Positions 31,750 through 43,849 of a stretch of DNA of 64,000 bases are shown here, in pieces. Source of the DNA: Diadophis punctatus similis (taxonomy: Eukaryota > Chordata > Lepidosauria > Squamata > Dipsadidae). How positions within the stretch are numbered: position 1 is the stretch's first letter; each line of letters opens with the position of its first letter. Under the pieces are notes generated by a model. The model saw only the letters and a list, made by a program, of their open reading frames with translations, was not told the origin of the DNA and ran no database searches. Position numbers and translations under genes: made by a program. Where the stretch lies: assembly GCA_023053685.1 (NCBI GenBank), contig JALIGW010000002.1:246122677-246186676 (forward strand). Reading direction: 5' to 3'.

Positions 31750-32376
31750 TACCGTATTTTTTGGAGTATAAGACGCACTGGAGTATAAGACGCACCTTAG
31801 TTTTGGGGGAGGAAAATAGGGGAAAACAATCTGCCTACCAGGTATTCATCTGGCTAGCGTCCTTAGTCTGCTCAGCTTCAGCACATTATTTTCCCCTGGT
31901 TAGGACTTAAAAAAACCTTCTTCTGAGAGTAACAATGAAAGAGCATGCAAGCCAGTAAGAGCTGGGAAGATCGTTAGAACCTGGTTAGGGCTAAAAAAAA
32001 ACTTATTCGGAGCAGCTGCAGCACATTATTTTATCTCCTGGTTAGGACTTAAAAAAACCTTCTGAGAGAATAACAATGAAAGAGCCTGCAAGCCAGTAAG
32101 AGCTGGGAAGATCGTTAGCACCTGGTTAGGGCTAGAAAACAACTTCTTTGGAGCAAGTAGAGCAATGAAAAAAAACCCTGCAAAGACTTAGGGCTGGAAA
32201 AACATTCTTCTGAGAGAGTAACAATGAAAAAGCCTGCAAGGTAAGAGCTGGGAAGATCTGTTAGCACCTAGTTAGGGCTGGAAAAAAAAGCTACATTCGA
32301 AGTATAAGACGCACCTGAATTTTCAGCCACTTTTAGGAAGGAAAAAGGTGCGTCTTATACTCAGAAAAATACGGTA
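31750..32376. mobile_element. TA-flanked MITE (GTATAAGACGCACC ends)
   Basis: TACCGTATTTTTTGGAGTAT at the left and GTCTTATACTCAGAAAAATA at the right. The interior has repeats of GCACCTGGTTAGGGCTA and AGCCTGCAAG. Confidence 0.85.
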
Positions 32377-33045
32377 GTTCTCAACTTACAATCATTCGTT
32401 TAGTGACCAAAGTTACAAAGGCACTGAAAAAAGTGACTTATGACCATTTTTCATAAGACCGTTGCAACATCCTATGGTCCAGAGGTGGGTTCCTCCCGGT
32501 TCGGACCGGTTCTATGGAACCGGTAGTAACTTGGCGGCCTGGGTCGCTGGAACTGGCAGTAACCCAGGCCTGCCACGCCCCTGAACTGGCTCTCTTGGCA
32601 GTGCCATAGGCGGCACCATCTTCTTTTTTGCTTCTGCGCATGTGCAGAAGCTGGGTTTTTAGCACTGCACATGCGCACAACATCTGCGCACCCGTGTGTC
32701 GCATCAGGAAGCGAACTGGCAGCGGGGTAAGCTAGAACCCACCCCTGCTATGGTCATGTATTCAAAACTCGGACGCTTGGCAACTGACTCGTATTTTATG
32801 ATGGTGGCAGTGCCCCAGGGTCATGTGATCACTTCTGCAACCTTCTGACAAGCAAAGTCAATGGGGTTAAGCCAGATTCGCTTAACAAACCATGTTATTA
32901 ACTACTAACTTAATACCTGCATTGACTCACTTAACAAGTATGGCCAGAAAGGTAAAAAAATGGGGCAAAACTCACTTAACAACTGTCTTACCTAGCAATG
33001 GAACTTCGGGCCTCAATTGTGGTTATAAGTCGAGGACTGCTCATA
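32377..33045. mobile_element. Tigger-like MITE split by a hAT
   Basis: Starts AGTTCTCAACTTACAATCAT and ends TATAAGTCGAGGACTGCTCA. hAT at 32480-32747. Confidence 0.8.
32480..32747. mobile_element. Non-autonomous hAT (GGTGGGTTC family), nested
   Basis: Ends CAGAGGTGGGTTCCTCCCGG and GCTAGAACCCACCCCTG. Perfect 8-bp duplication CTATGGTC (32472-32479, 32748-32755). Confidence 0.9.
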
Positions 33046-33835
33046 CCTCAACTTTTGAAGGCCAACCAGGCTATGTTGCTGGTTGACACCCGAAATTGAT
33101 TTACAACTCAGGTTAGCCAACGTTCATTGGGTCTTGCTCACAGATCCTGTTTGCTTTTCACTCAGCAGAGCAAGAACAGCTTGTGAAAGTACACACGACT
33201 TACACAACGCATAAACCCTCTTTGGCCAAATAGTTGTAGCACAATCACTACAAGAACACAAAGGGGTTTTCATAGCCAGGGACAGACCAGGAAGCATCAG
33301 CTGGGTTTCTGTGTCGCAAACCAGGAAAAGGAATAATTAGCCCATCAGCCTTTCTACACTATTAACTTTGATTCCTGTGCCAGAAATGTCAGTTTTGTAA
33401 CACATCAATTCTTCGCGGAGGACAAATCCAGGCTGAGCAGATATTTCCAGGACCTGTTGGGTCTGTTTGACCTGGCGAATCAGAGAACCAGATGAGAATG
33501 GGCTGAGCAAAGTTTATAGCCTTAGCACACGGAAAATGGTACTCCCAGGTTGAAGACAAAGAAAGAAAAAATAGAGTGTAAGTATGAAGCAACAGTGGAC
33601 AAGAACCATCAATCAGAAGTTATCAGATTTTGTGAGCTGACCTGGGACTTGTTGCAACATAAAACACCTTTCTCAAGACCTCTTATTGTCCCTTGGCCTT
33701 CTTGTCATCACCTTTCATTTCCTTCCCCATAATCACGTCCCCAAAACTTCTCCGCTTCCTTTTCTCTTCAACAATTTGCAATCGTCAAATAGCAGGGTCA
33801 AGTGCAGTGGCATCATGGTAGCTGTCTTGCTCTTT
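33046..33835. other. Unassigned, apparently single-copy sequence
   Basis: No exon, repeat or regulatory motif that I can support. Confidence 0.4.
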
Positions 33836-34700
33836 TCTTTCTTTCTTTCTTTAATTTAATTTAATTAATTTTAATTAAATGGATTTGTATGCCACCCAAC
33901 TCCCAGGGGACTCTGGGCGGCTCACAGCATATTCGAATCCATTACAACAAATATAAAATACAATAATTAAAAAACATACAAAAGTTAAAAGAATATCTCA
34001 TATTCACAAAACAAGGGGGGAGACCCATATCTAATCTAGTTGGTCTCACTTTCACCCCGCCTGCCGGAAGAGCCAGGTTTTTATTGCTTTCCGGAAGGCC
34101 AGCAGGGTGGGGATGGTCCTGATCTCCGGGGGAAGCTGGTTCCACAGGGAGGGAGCTCCCACAGAGAAGGCCCTCCCACTCGGCCCCGCCAACCGACATT
34201 GTTTGGTCGATGGGACCTGGAGGAGGCCAACTCTGTGGGCCCTGATCGGTCGTAGGGAGGTATGCGGCAGGATGCGGTCCCGAAGGTAACCTGGCCCTGA
34301 GCCATGTAGGGCTTTAAAGGTAACGACCAACACCTTAAATTGGATCCGGAGACTAATGGGCAGCCAATGCAGCTGGCGGAGAATCGGAATTACGTGGGTG
34401 CATCTGGGTGCACCCACCACAGCTCGCGCAGCTGCATTTTGCACCAATTGCAGTCGCCGGACACTCTTCAAGGGTAGCCCCATGTAGAGCGCATTGCAGT
34501 AATCCAGCCGTGAGGTGATAAGGGCATGAGTGACTGTGAGAAGTGCCTCCCTCTCCAAGTAGGGTCGCAATTGGTGCACAAGACGTACTTGTGCAAAGGT
34601 CTCCCTAGCCACAGCTGAAAGATGTTGCTCCAATTTTAGCTGTGGGTCTAGGAGGACACCCAAATTGCGAACCCGTTCTGAGGGAGCTAATTTCTCCCCC
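33836..34700 (-). mobile_element. CR1/L2-clade LINE 3' fragment
   Basis: The minus frame reads GVLLDPQLKLEQHLSAVARE, NALYMGLPLKSVRRLQLVQN, HWLPISLRIQFKVLVVTFKA and TWLFRQAG, then a 3' UTR with GGGTGGCATACAAAT-type sequence. The upstream 5' end is replaced by a pyrimidine array. An intact stretch of about 220 codons remains. Confidence 0.85.
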
Positions 34701-34701
34701 C

Positions 34702-34790
<89 letters not shown>

Positions 34791-34890
34791 TTCCTTCCTT
34801 CCTTCCTTCCTTCCTTCCTCCCTCTCTCTCTCCCTCTCTCCCTCCCTCCCCCTCCCCCTCCCTCTCCCTCTCCCTCTCTCTCTCTCTTAC
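34701..34890. repeat. (CTTT)n(CTTC)n(CTCC)n polypyrimidine array
   Basis: Strand-asymmetric array truncating the LINE. Could form triplex DNA. Confidence 0.95.
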
Positions 34891-34947
34891 TTTTGTTAAT
34901 CTTTTCCACTTGTGGGAAGCCCCCTACCCACCCCGAAGAATGAAACA

Positions 34948-35383
34948 TTTTGGGAATTATCTAAAAAGGCAGAATATTATATTTCCCTAAAGGAGAAATG
35001 GAGAAGCATGTTTTAGAGGCAGAAAGCAGACACCCCCCCCCAGTCTTTCTTAATAGCCCACAGCAGATGCCAGCACTTAAGGAGATTAAGAGCTTATTGA
35101 AAGAGGAAGCCAACTATCTAGATGGCTCCATTCATAATAAGCAAAGCAAATACTGCAGACAGAAGCCCATTCAAGATAGGATATTTCGAAACCCCTTGCA
35201 TCAAAGTTTGACAGCTAACAAAAGAATGGTAGGATTAGAACAAGCAGGCCCTCACCCAAGATCCAACACAGGACGAAAGCCATTAGCCACAATAGGAATT
35301 GCACAACACCCTTTCAGAACACAAGCTCTTTCATTGCACAACAGCATAACAGTCCAAACTACAAAGTCACAGAAACCTCCATC
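34948..35383. other. Unassigned sequence with a plus-strand open frame
   Basis: A frame is open from 34998 to the hAT border near 35384 and beyond, but its composition (QKPIQDRIFRNPLHQSLTAN) suggests no family I recognise. It may be retroelement-derived. Confidence 0.3.
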
Positions 35384-35819
35384 CAGGGGTGGGATTCAGC
35401 TGGTTCGGACCAGTTCGGGCGAACCAGATGTTAATTTTACATCTGGTTCGCTGAACTGATGGTTGCAAGGACTGGCTGACCCCGCCCCCCAGCCCCTCCC
35501 AGGAGTCTCCATGCGGCCCATTTTGGATGCCAGGGCCCATGAGTGCAGGGCCCATGAGGAGGCTCTAGGAGGGTGAAAAATGGGCCTACTGGAAGTACCG
35601 GAAGTCCGGAAACGGTCCCATTTCTGGCCTCCAGAGGGCCTCTAGAGCCTGGGGGAGGCCATTTTTGCCCTCCCAGAGGCTCAAGAAAAGCCTCCGGAAC
35701 CTGGGGAGGGTGAAAACGCCCCCCCTACCATGGTGCAGGAGGCCGAGTAGGCCATGCCCCCAGGCTCACCCAGCAACCGGGCAGAGAACCAGTTTTTAAA
35801 AATTTCAATCCCACTCCTG
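35384..35819. mobile_element. Non-autonomous hAT (GGTGGGATT-end variant)
   Basis: Ends CAGGGGTGGGATTCAGCTGG and CAATCCCACTCCTG. Perfect 8-bp duplication CCTCCATC (35376-35383, 35820-35827). Confidence 0.88.
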
Positions 35820-36086
35820 CCTCCATCCACTAATTCAACCATTTGGTCAGTCCCAGAATCACATGTGGGTTGGTGGTTCTGCTTCATCAATAAAAGGAAC
35901 TTTTCTTTCCAATCAATCCCCAGCCTCCATTTTATTTCCAGTGCTTTTCTCCCGGCTTGGAACTGGACCTGGATATTTCTTCCAACACATCCATCACCTC
36001 TTCACCTCCCCAAACTTTGAATCTGCCCGGCTGAAAGTATCCTAATCAGAAACCTGCTGAATTGCAGTAACATACAAACCTTAGGG

Positions 36087-36845
36087 CTGTGATGGCGAAC
36101 CTATGGCACGCGTGCCACAGGTGGCATGTAGAGCCATATCTGAGGGCACAAGAGGTGTTGCCCTATGTCAGCTCCAGCGCGCATGTGCGTGCTGGCCAGC
36201 TGATTTTTGGCCTTCCGGAGGGCAGGAGGATGCTGTTTTCGCACTCCCCAGACTTCAGGAAAGCCTCCGGAGCCTGTGGATGGTGAAAAACGTACCCAAC
36301 AGGTCTACTGGAAGTTAGGCCCATTGGGCTGTTTTTCGCCCTCCTCAGGCTTCAGGAAAGCCTTCGGAGCCTGTGGATGGTCAAAAAAGGACTCAATGGG
36401 CCTACCGGAAGTTAGGCCCGTTGGGCTGTTTTTCGCCCTCCTCAGGTTTCAGGAAAGCCTTCGGAGCCTGTGGATGGTCAAAAAAGGACTCAATGGGCCT
36501 ACCGGAAGTTAGGCCCGTTGGGCTGTTTTTCGCCCTCCTCAGGTTTCAAGAAAGCCTTCGGAGCCTGTGGATGGTGAAAAATGGACTCAACGGAAGTTAG
36601 GCCCATTGGGCTGGTTTTTGCCCTCCTCAGGCTTCAGGAAAGCCTCCTGAAGGCTGGAGAAGGCAAAAAATGGCCCAACAGGCCTACCAGAAGTCCGGAG
36701 GCTTCAGTGAGGCCTGCACGCATGCGCGGGGGGGGGGGCAGCATGGGGGGGTTGTGCGTGCATGTCTGGGGGGGGAGGGCATTGCATTATGGGTGTGCAT
36801 GCGCGCCCTTTTGGCACCTGAGCAAAAAAAGGTTCACCATCACTG
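36087..36845. mobile_element. Non-autonomous hAT (GATGGCGAACC family) with internal tandem units
   Basis: Ends CTGTGATGGCGAACCTATGG and GGTTCACCATCACTG. Perfect duplication CCTTAGGG (36079-36086, 36846-36853). The core holds about four tandem units near 36230-36600 built on TTGGGCTGTTTTTCGCCCTC and GGAGCCTGTGGATGG, repeating about every 112 bp. Confidence 0.9.
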
Positions 36846-37257
36846 CCTTAGGGCAATGATGATTCTCAACCTCAGAAACATTAAGATGTGTGGACTTCAA
36901 TCAGTTTCAATCAGAATAGAGCTGGAAGGACCTAAAAGGTCATGTGCTGTCCTTCTTAATCCCATCACCCTGGAGCTGACAATGTTTGGTTTCTGAATAG
37001 ATTGGCCCAGATTTCTTAATGGGCCCAAAATCTCCATCTCTAAGGATTTCGGCTGGAAGCTGTTCTACTATGCAGGAAATTGAGGCTGGAGCATGTTTCT
37101 CCATTTAATATTCTGCCTCTTTTAATATTCCCCAAAATATTTCTTTCTTATGGGGTGGGGGAGTGGCGTGCTTCCCACAGTATATTTTTCCATAGCTGAG
37201 AGTGCAAAAGCTCAAAGTTCTGAAAAAGTCTTGAAATACAGGTAGTCCTCAACTTAC

Positions 37258-39225
37258 ATTTATTTTATTTATTTATTAGTCATTTTTTATATGCCGGCCC
37301 AACTCCCGTGGGACTCAGGACGGCGTACAACATGATACCAAAACAATTTATAAAAATGATACTAATGATTTAAAAAAATTACAAAAATTAAAAACAGACC
37401 ATCATTCAAACATGGGGGATTGATCTTAATTTCACCCCGCCTGCAGGAAGAGCCATGTTTTAACGGCTTTATGGAAGGCCAGTAGGGTGGGGGTAGTCCT
37501 GATCTCTGGTGGGAGTTGGTTCCAGAGAGATGCGGCTCCCACAGAGAAGGATCTCCCCCATGGTCCCGCCAACTGGCATTGCTTGGTTGATGGGACCTGG
37601 AGGAGACCCACTCTGTGGGACCTAACCGGTCGTAGGGAGGTATGCGGTAGGATGCGGTCCCGAAGGTAACCTGGCCCTGAGCCATGTAGGGATTTGAAGA
37701 TTAAAACCAACACCTTAAATTGCATCTGGAGACTAATGGGCAACCAATGCAGCTGGCGGAGAATAGGTGTTACGTGAGTGTATCAAGGGACACCCACCAC
37801 AGCTCGCGCAGCTGCATTTTGCACCAATTGCAGTCTCCGGATACTCTTTAAGGGTAGCCCCATGTAGAGCGCGTTACAGTAGTCCAGCCGTGAGGTGATG
37901 AGGGCGTGAGTGATCATGTGTAAGGCCTCCCTCTCCAGGTAGGGTCGCAATTGGTGCACCAGGCGAACCTGTGCAAAGGTCCCCCTAACCACAGCTGACA
38001 GATGTTGATCCAATTTTAGCTGTGGATCTAGGAGAGCACCCAAATTGTGAACCCATTCTGAAGGAGTTAATTTCTCTCCCCCAAGAACCAAGGAGGGGCA
38101 ATCGACATAATCCCTGGGAGGCAATATCCATAGCCACTTGGTCTTGTCAGGGTTGAGCTTGAGCCTGTTCATTCCCATCCAGACCCTAACATCGTCCAGG
38201 CATCGGCACATTACATCCACTGCTTCCCTGAATTGAGACGGGGTGGAGATGTACAACTGGGTGTCATCAGCATATTGTTGGCACCTCACCCCCGTGTCGT
38301 CGGATGATCTCACCCAGCGGTTTCATGTAGATGTTAAACAGGATGGGCAAGAGGACTGAGCCCTGAGGCAACCCGCATAACAGGGGCCTAGGGCTCGACC
38401 TCTGTCCCCCTGTCAACACTGACTGTGTCCTATCGGTGAGGTAGGAGGAGAACCACCGTAAAACGGTGCCTTCCACTCCCGCCTCGCCGAGTCGGTGCAG
38501 AAGGATACCATGGTCAATGGTATCGAAAGCCACTGAGAGGTCAAGTAGCACCAGGATGGAGGAATAACCACCATCCCGGGCTCGCCACAGATCATCCATC
38601 AGGGTGACCAAAGCAGTTTCCGTGCTGTAGCCAAGCCTGAAACCCGATTGAAAGGGATCTAGATAATCAGTGTCATTCAATAACCGTCGGAGTTGGAGCG
38701 CCACCACTTTCTCAACAACTTTACCCACAAAGGGCAAGTTGGAAACCGGACGGAAGTTCTTTAAATCCGCTGGATCCAGGGAAGGCTTCTTGAGGAGTGG
38801 CCACACTACTGCAACTTTTAAGGGTTGCGGCATGGATCCCTCTCTCAAGGAAGCATTCACAACCACCTGTAGCCAGCCACGTGAAACCTCCCTGCTGGCC
38901 GAGACCAGCCAGGAGGGGCACGGGTCCAACAAACAAGTGGAGGCGCTCATCGCTCCCATGGCCTTGTCCACATCCTCAGGAGTGACTGGCTCAAATTTGT
39001 CCCATAAAACCGGACTAAGACCTGTCCCTGTCAACTCGGCTGGCCCTGTCCAATCGGAGTCCAGATTTGTCCGGATCTGAGTGACTTTATCCGCCAGAAA
39101 CTGAGCAAATTCCTCAGCTCTGCCCTGCAAGTGTTCCTCGCCTCCCCCCTTAGCAAGGAGGGAACGAGTCACCCTAAATAGGGCGGCTGGGCGTGAATCG
39201 GCGGATGCAATAAGGGCGGAGAAAT
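37258..39225 (-). pseudogene. CR1/L2-clade LINE: reverse transcriptase ORF2 remnant
   Basis: Minus strand, 39172 to about 37430. The first frame has FRPVSNLPFVGKVVEKVVA, motif A ILVLLDLSVAFDTIDHG and motif B GLPQGSVLLPILFNIY. A frameshift near 38290 follows, then QQYADDTQLYISTPSQ (catalytic YADD), LDPQLKLDQHLSAV and NALYMGLPLKSIRRLQ. A break near 37780 precedes the last part (HGSGPGYLRDRILPHTSLRP, RQAG-type end as LFLQAG). Nearly the whole RT is present but frameshifted, and no endonuclease is visible. The insertion splits a Tigger-like MITE, whose start is at about 37241 and remainder at 39226-39540. Confidence 0.88.
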
Positions 39226-39540
39226 ATACAGCAGTTCACTTAGTTCACTGTTCAAAGGAACAACCGAAAAAAGTGACTTATGATCATTTTTCAGACTTAT
39301 GACCATTTCAGCATCCCCACAGTCACGTGGGGGATGCTGCATTCGGACGCTTGGCAAACTGACTCGCATTTATGATGTTTGCCAGTATCCCTGGGTCATG
39401 TCATCACTTTTCGCAACTTTCTGGCAAGCAAAAGTCAACGGGGATACCAGATTCACGTAACAAAACCGGGTTACTCATTTAATAACTGCAGCGATTCACT
39501 TAACAATTGTGAAAAGAAAAGTCGAAAAATGTAGTCCCAA
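39226..39540. mobile_element. Tigger-like MITE, right part
   Basis: GTTCACTTAGTTCACTGTTC, then AGCATCCCCACAGTCACGTG and ATTCACTTAACAATTGTG. Continues the end seen at about 37241-37258. Confidence 0.7.
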
Positions 39541-39557
39541 AGGTGCTTTCCCCCCCC

Positions 39558-40074
39558 CAGGGGCGGGTTCCTAATTTTTTTACTACCACTCCGTGGGCGT
39601 GGCTTATTTTGTGGGTGTGGCTTGCCAGCCATGTGACTGGGTGGGCGTGGCTTCTCGGACTGCTGAAGGGAGGGGAACTGAGATAGGTCCTGCTGCCCAT
39701 TCCTTCTCCCCTCAGCAGCTCAAGAAGCCTCGAACGTGCGAAAATTCCTGGGATCATCACCGCACGTTCGTGGCTTCTCGGACTGCTGAAGGGAGGGGAA
39801 TGGAGATAGCTCCTTCCACCCATTCTTTCAGTGTCTCACATGCTCCTTCAGCCATCCTCCCATGCTTGGACTCACTGGGGTAGGAAGGTAGCGCATGAGC
39901 AGTGCCGGAAACTCGGCTTCTGGGCATGCGCAGAAGAAAATTTAAAAAAAAAATATTTTTTTTAAAAAAAATGGTGGCACCCAGGCACCGGCAACCGACC
40001 GCACCGGTACTGTGATATCAGCAGGCCGCTACCGGTGCTATAGAGTGGACCGCACTGGTAGGAACCCACCACTG
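39558..40074. mobile_element. Non-autonomous hAT (GGTGGGTTC family)
   Basis: Ends CAGGGGCGGGTTCCTAATTT and CTGGTAGGAACCCACCACTG. Flanked by C runs that hide the duplication. Carries the direct repeat GGCTTCTCGGACTGCTGAAG (39649, 39772). Confidence 0.8.
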
Positions 40075-40104
40075 CCCCCCCCCCAAGAGGCACCTGGCCT
40101 TTCT

Positions 40105-40235
40105 TGTTTTTCTTTGAAGACCTTTCGCTTCTCATCCAAGAAGCTTCTTTGGGAGCTAAATTCTGGGAGTCCAGATCTTGTTCGACAGAAACTTAAAAGT
40201 TGGATGCAACGCAAAGAGGAAGCAAGTCCCTGACC
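40105..40235 (-). mobile_element. Penelope-type end fragment
   Basis: On the minus strand AAAGAAGCTTCTTGGATGAG, then AAGCGAAAGGTCTTC: the hammerhead-like segment with the initial CTG lost. Confidence 0.5.
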
Positions 40236-40239
40236 TTCA

Positions 40240-40400
40240 CACACCAAGTGCAGCCTGGCTTACCAAGTGTCTTTCTGCAAAGCCCTTCTGCCCAATTGCA
40301 TAACCTAGAATTAATATTTGTTAATATTGCTTAAGGATAAAGAAGGAGTCCTGGAGGAGAATCAGGTCAAGTCCTGGGTCAATAAGAGAAAAAAAAAGTC
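40240..40400 (+). repeat. Dispersed repeat, inverted copy at 48485-48650
   Basis: AAGTGTCTTTCTGCAAAGCC, TTGCTTAAGGATAAAGAAGG and GAATCAGGTCAAGTCCTGGG match the other copy in reverse complement. Family unknown. Confidence 0.75.
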
Positions 40401-40429
40401 AATTATGAGACTGACGGAGGCGGAATTTA

Positions 40430-40690
40430 TCTCACAAAGGAGAAATAGATCTTTTCCCGGACTTCAGACATTAGAAAAAGAAACCGCAGTTTAAAGTCTA
40501 AGTAAAAATATTTATTTCGGTACAAAACAATAAATCCTCATTAGTCTACATCTCTGATATAAAAAATGGGTCTTGCTTCGATAGAAGCTAGGAACAAAAG
40601 GAATGAACGGAGAAAGGAATGTGCACATGCGTACAAGAACATATCAATCACGTGCTCAGGAATAAACCATTATATTAGATAGGGATGCTT
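40430..40690 (-). mobile_element. LTR-like repeat, second copy
   Basis: Shares ATATTTATTTCGGTACAAAA, CAATAAATCCTCATT and TATTAGATAGGGATGC with 18175-18485. Confidence 0.4.
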
Positions 40691-40706
40691 CTCCCTGCAT
40701 ATACAT

Positions 40707-41290
40707 CAGTGGTGGGTTCCTACCGGTGCGGTCCACTCTATAGCACCGGTAGCGGCCCGCTGGTGACGTCACAGTACCGGTGCGGTCGGTTGCCGGTGCC
40801 TGGGTGCCGCCATTTTTTTAAATGCCTAGAGCTTCCCAAAGTGGGCGTTTTCCGAAAGCTTAACCTTTTATACTGTTAATTTTATACAGTTTTATACTGT
40901 TATTCTTTAGACGAAAACATTGAGGACTGTTAAAAGATACTGTTCTTTTAACAGTCCTCAATATTTTCGTCTAAGGAATCCATGACTGAAACCAAAAATG
41001 CTGTATGAGACTTGCTTGTCTTTTAACTATAGCATTTTCTGCATATAAAGGTTGCTGTGTTGCCATGGTGTAACACACACTTTGTATGCAAAGCTTTTCA
41101 TGTAAGGTATAAAATAGCAAAAATAGTAGTAACATCTCTCTGAAATAACTAATATATGACCGGCAAGCCACGCCCACCCAGTCACATGGCCGGCAAGCCA
41201 CGCCCACCCAGTCACATGGCCGGCAAGCCACACCCACAAAATAAGCCACGCCCACAGAGTGGTAGTAAAAAAATTAGGAACCCGCCCCTG
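40707..41290. mobile_element. Non-autonomous hAT (GGTGGGTTC family)
   Basis: Ends CAGTGGTGGGTTCCTACCGG and TTAGGAACCCGCCCCTG. Perfect duplication ATATACAT (40699-40706, 41291-41298). Holds an internal inverted pair GACGAAAACATTGAGGACTG / CAGTCCTCAATATTTTCGTC and three CCGGCAAGCCACGCCCACCC units near 41160-41230. Confidence 0.92.
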
Positions 41291-41402
41291 ATATACATAT
41301 AACAGGCAATATAAAATCACTGCCTGACAGAGACACTTCAGAATGAGGGGAAAAAATTCATCCCAAAGCAAACAAACTATCCAAATCAAAGAAGGCTTCT
41401 GT

Positions 41403-41778
41403 TGTCAGGGTTCCAAGTAACATTCCCAACGAAAGAGGACTCCGAGGCTAGGCATTCCTCAAAGTTCCACTTTATTAGAGATGCCATAGTGGCAAAACCC
41501 AAAAGTTTCTGGGTTTTCCCCACCCAAAAGAAAGTCCAAGCCCCTGCCCCCAGCACCCACATGTCCATCACATGGTCCAATCAAAGCACCGTCCCAACTG
41601 GAGATGCCTCCCAGTCACACCCCTCCAGGTGCAGGGCAGAGCGGCCTTGACTCTCGGAGAAAGGAATGTTATTTTGACTATAGTTCCTCACTCACACAAT
41701 CCCCCCTCCCAGTTTCCCACAGCACTAAATGTGGCAGGCCTGAAGATCTAACGCCCAAAATGGTTTCCAGGCCTGACA
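41403..41778 (-). mobile_element. Solo LTR (TGTCAGG family), copy 2
   Basis: Starts TGTCAGGGTTCCAAG and ends CCAGGCCTGACA. Perfect 5-bp target duplication TCTGT (41398-41402, 41779-41783), as for gypsy or ERV3-type integrases. Confidence 0.9.
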
Positions 41779-41828
41779 TCTGTTTCTCAGTGGTGGAGAG
41801 CATCTCCTCTCCTTCTTCAACAGCTTCA

Positions 41829-41961
41829 GATACAGATACAGATTAACAGAGTTGGAAGGGACCTTGCAGGTCATCTAGTCCAACCCCCTGCCCAAGCAGG
41901 AGACCCTTACATCTGCCTCCACCTAGGATCGAACTCACAACCTCCTGATTGTGAGCTTCAA
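41829..41961 (-). mobile_element. tRNA-derived SINE with CR1-like tail
   Basis: Reverse complement of the family at 20398-20556 (GAACTCACAACCTCCTGATT; TTGGAAGGGACCTTGCAGGT). Confidence 0.88.
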
Positions 41962-42034
41962 CAGAGCTTGGTAAGCCCTTGAGGAGAGAGACTCTTGTTT
42001 GCTGGTCTTACTTGGCTGATTGTCCCCAAAGAGC

Positions 42035-42240
42035 TTTTTCAAGAGGCAACTGGACTTCCTTCCTTCCTTCCTTCCTTCCTTCCTTCCTTCCTTCCTTCCT
42101 TCCTTCCTTCCTTCCTTCTTTCCTTCTTTCTTCTTTCTTCTTTCCTTTCTTCAAAGCAAGTCCAGTTGCCTCTTGAAAAAGCACCTTTGGGACAACCATG
42201 ACTTGGATGACTGTGACATTCGTAAAATATAGCAAAACTC
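42035..42240. mobile_element. Facing Penelope-type end fragments around (CTTC)n
   Basis: CTTTTTCAAGAGGCAACTGG and GTCCAGTTGCCTCTTGAAAA face each other across (TTCC)n at about 42055-42150. Confidence 0.6.
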
Positions 42241-42426
42241 ATTTAACAAATGGGCTACCTGTGGTGTCAAGGTTCCAAAAGATCTCAATATAGTGACTTA
42301 TTTTATTTAATTCTGTATCATCGCACAAGACATTTATTATAGTTACATAAAATACAGGTATAAGAATCTAAAGGGTGTGAAGGCTAATGGCAGATTTTTT
42401 TTCATATATATGAAGACATAGTAGGA

Positions 42427-42755
42427 ATAGAGTAGAGTGGAGTGGAGTGGAGTGGAGTGGAGTGGAGTGGAGTGGAATGGAATGGAATGGAATGGAATAG
42501 AATAGAATAGAATAGAATAGAATAGAATAGAATAGAACAGAACAGAACAGAACAGAACAGAACAGAACAGAACAGAACAGAATAGAATAATAGAATGGAA
42601 TGGAATGGAATGGAATGGAATGGAATGGAATGGAATGGAATGGAATGGAATGGAATAGAATAGAATAGAATAGAATAGAATAGAATAGAATAGAATTCTT
42701 TATTGGCCAAGTGTGATTGGACACACAAGGAATTTGTCAATCTCCATCTCAACAG
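42427..42755 (-). mobile_element. L2-like LINE tail expanded into (AATRG)n arrays
   Basis: GAGTG, GAATG, GAATA and GAACA pentamer blocks (42427-42695) abut TTCTTTATTGGCCAAGTGTG, the L2-like 3' end. Clear seeding and divergence of a pentanucleotide. Confidence 0.9.
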
Positions 42756-42973
42756 TTAAAGTCATAAATGTTCTCTAGGTGATCAACCATCCAATAGTCG
42801 AGAAGGCAAGCCCAGCAGTGGAGCACTAAGAGCATGACAAGACACTGAGACATCCTGGGGATGTACTGACACAGGAGATGTTTCCATCCATAAAGGCTCT
42901 CCATGCCACTGGATTAAGGTCACTTCTGCAACTGTTCCTGTGAAACGACTGCTGCACTACAAACCCCATCGCA

Positions 42974-43185
42974 CAGCAGTGGATTTTAATTACCTTTGCT
43001 ACCAGTTTGTTATTGGGAGAGTGAGTGCGCACGTGCGGCGGACGCTTCCGCACAGGGGACGCTTTTGCGCATGCGTAGTAGCTTCTGCGCATGCGCAGAG
43101 ACATCCAGGCAGGTAGGCGGAGACTCCCGCTGCCACCACTACCGGTTCGTCCGGTCCGGGGCAAACCGTTAGCAACCAACCACTG
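42974..43185. mobile_element. Non-autonomous hAT (diverged ends)
   Basis: CAGCAGTGGATTTTAATTAC to AGCAACCAACCACTG. Perfect duplication CCATCGCA (42966-42973, 43186-43193). GCGCATGCGC at 43087-43096. Confidence 0.85.
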
Positions 43186-43514
43186 CCATCGCACCTAGGT
43201 TTTGTCTGCACAATTCCACCACTCATCTGCAAATCATCTCAATCCAAATCTAATCTGTTGAGCCCCTGATGATGGAGTGGTGAAGCAACAGGTGGATCCC
43301 TGGCAGTTGTAGTCACAATCCTGCACACGGGCAAAGGTTTCAATGGAGATTCTCAATCATCCAGGGCATAAGATAAGATACAATAAGCTTTATTGTCTTT
43401 TTTTTTTTACCATGAGCACACTGGCCAATGAAATTCTCTTGCATGCTCTCAAAAGAAAGTATATATCTACCCATACCCATACATAACACACATACACACA
43501 TGCTATATATACAT

Positions 43515-43691
43515 CTGGATTGAGTGACTTTTTGAAAATTGAGACAAGAAAGCGGAATTGTGATAGCATCAGCCTTGTGAATTCTCAATTTTTCTCTTTC
43601 CGCTATGACACGTATTCAAAATGGACAGTGATTAATAGTTTTATGTATACATACATACATGCATGCATGCATGCATACATACATACATACA

Positions 43692-43771
<80 letters not shown>

Positions 43772-43796
43772 AGTGTGTATATAGAGAGGGAGGGAG

Positions 43797-43849
<53 letters not shown>

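Noticed and set aside
42368..42752. Frames of about 117 codons rich in FYSILFYSI
   Set aside because: They translate a pentanucleotide array.
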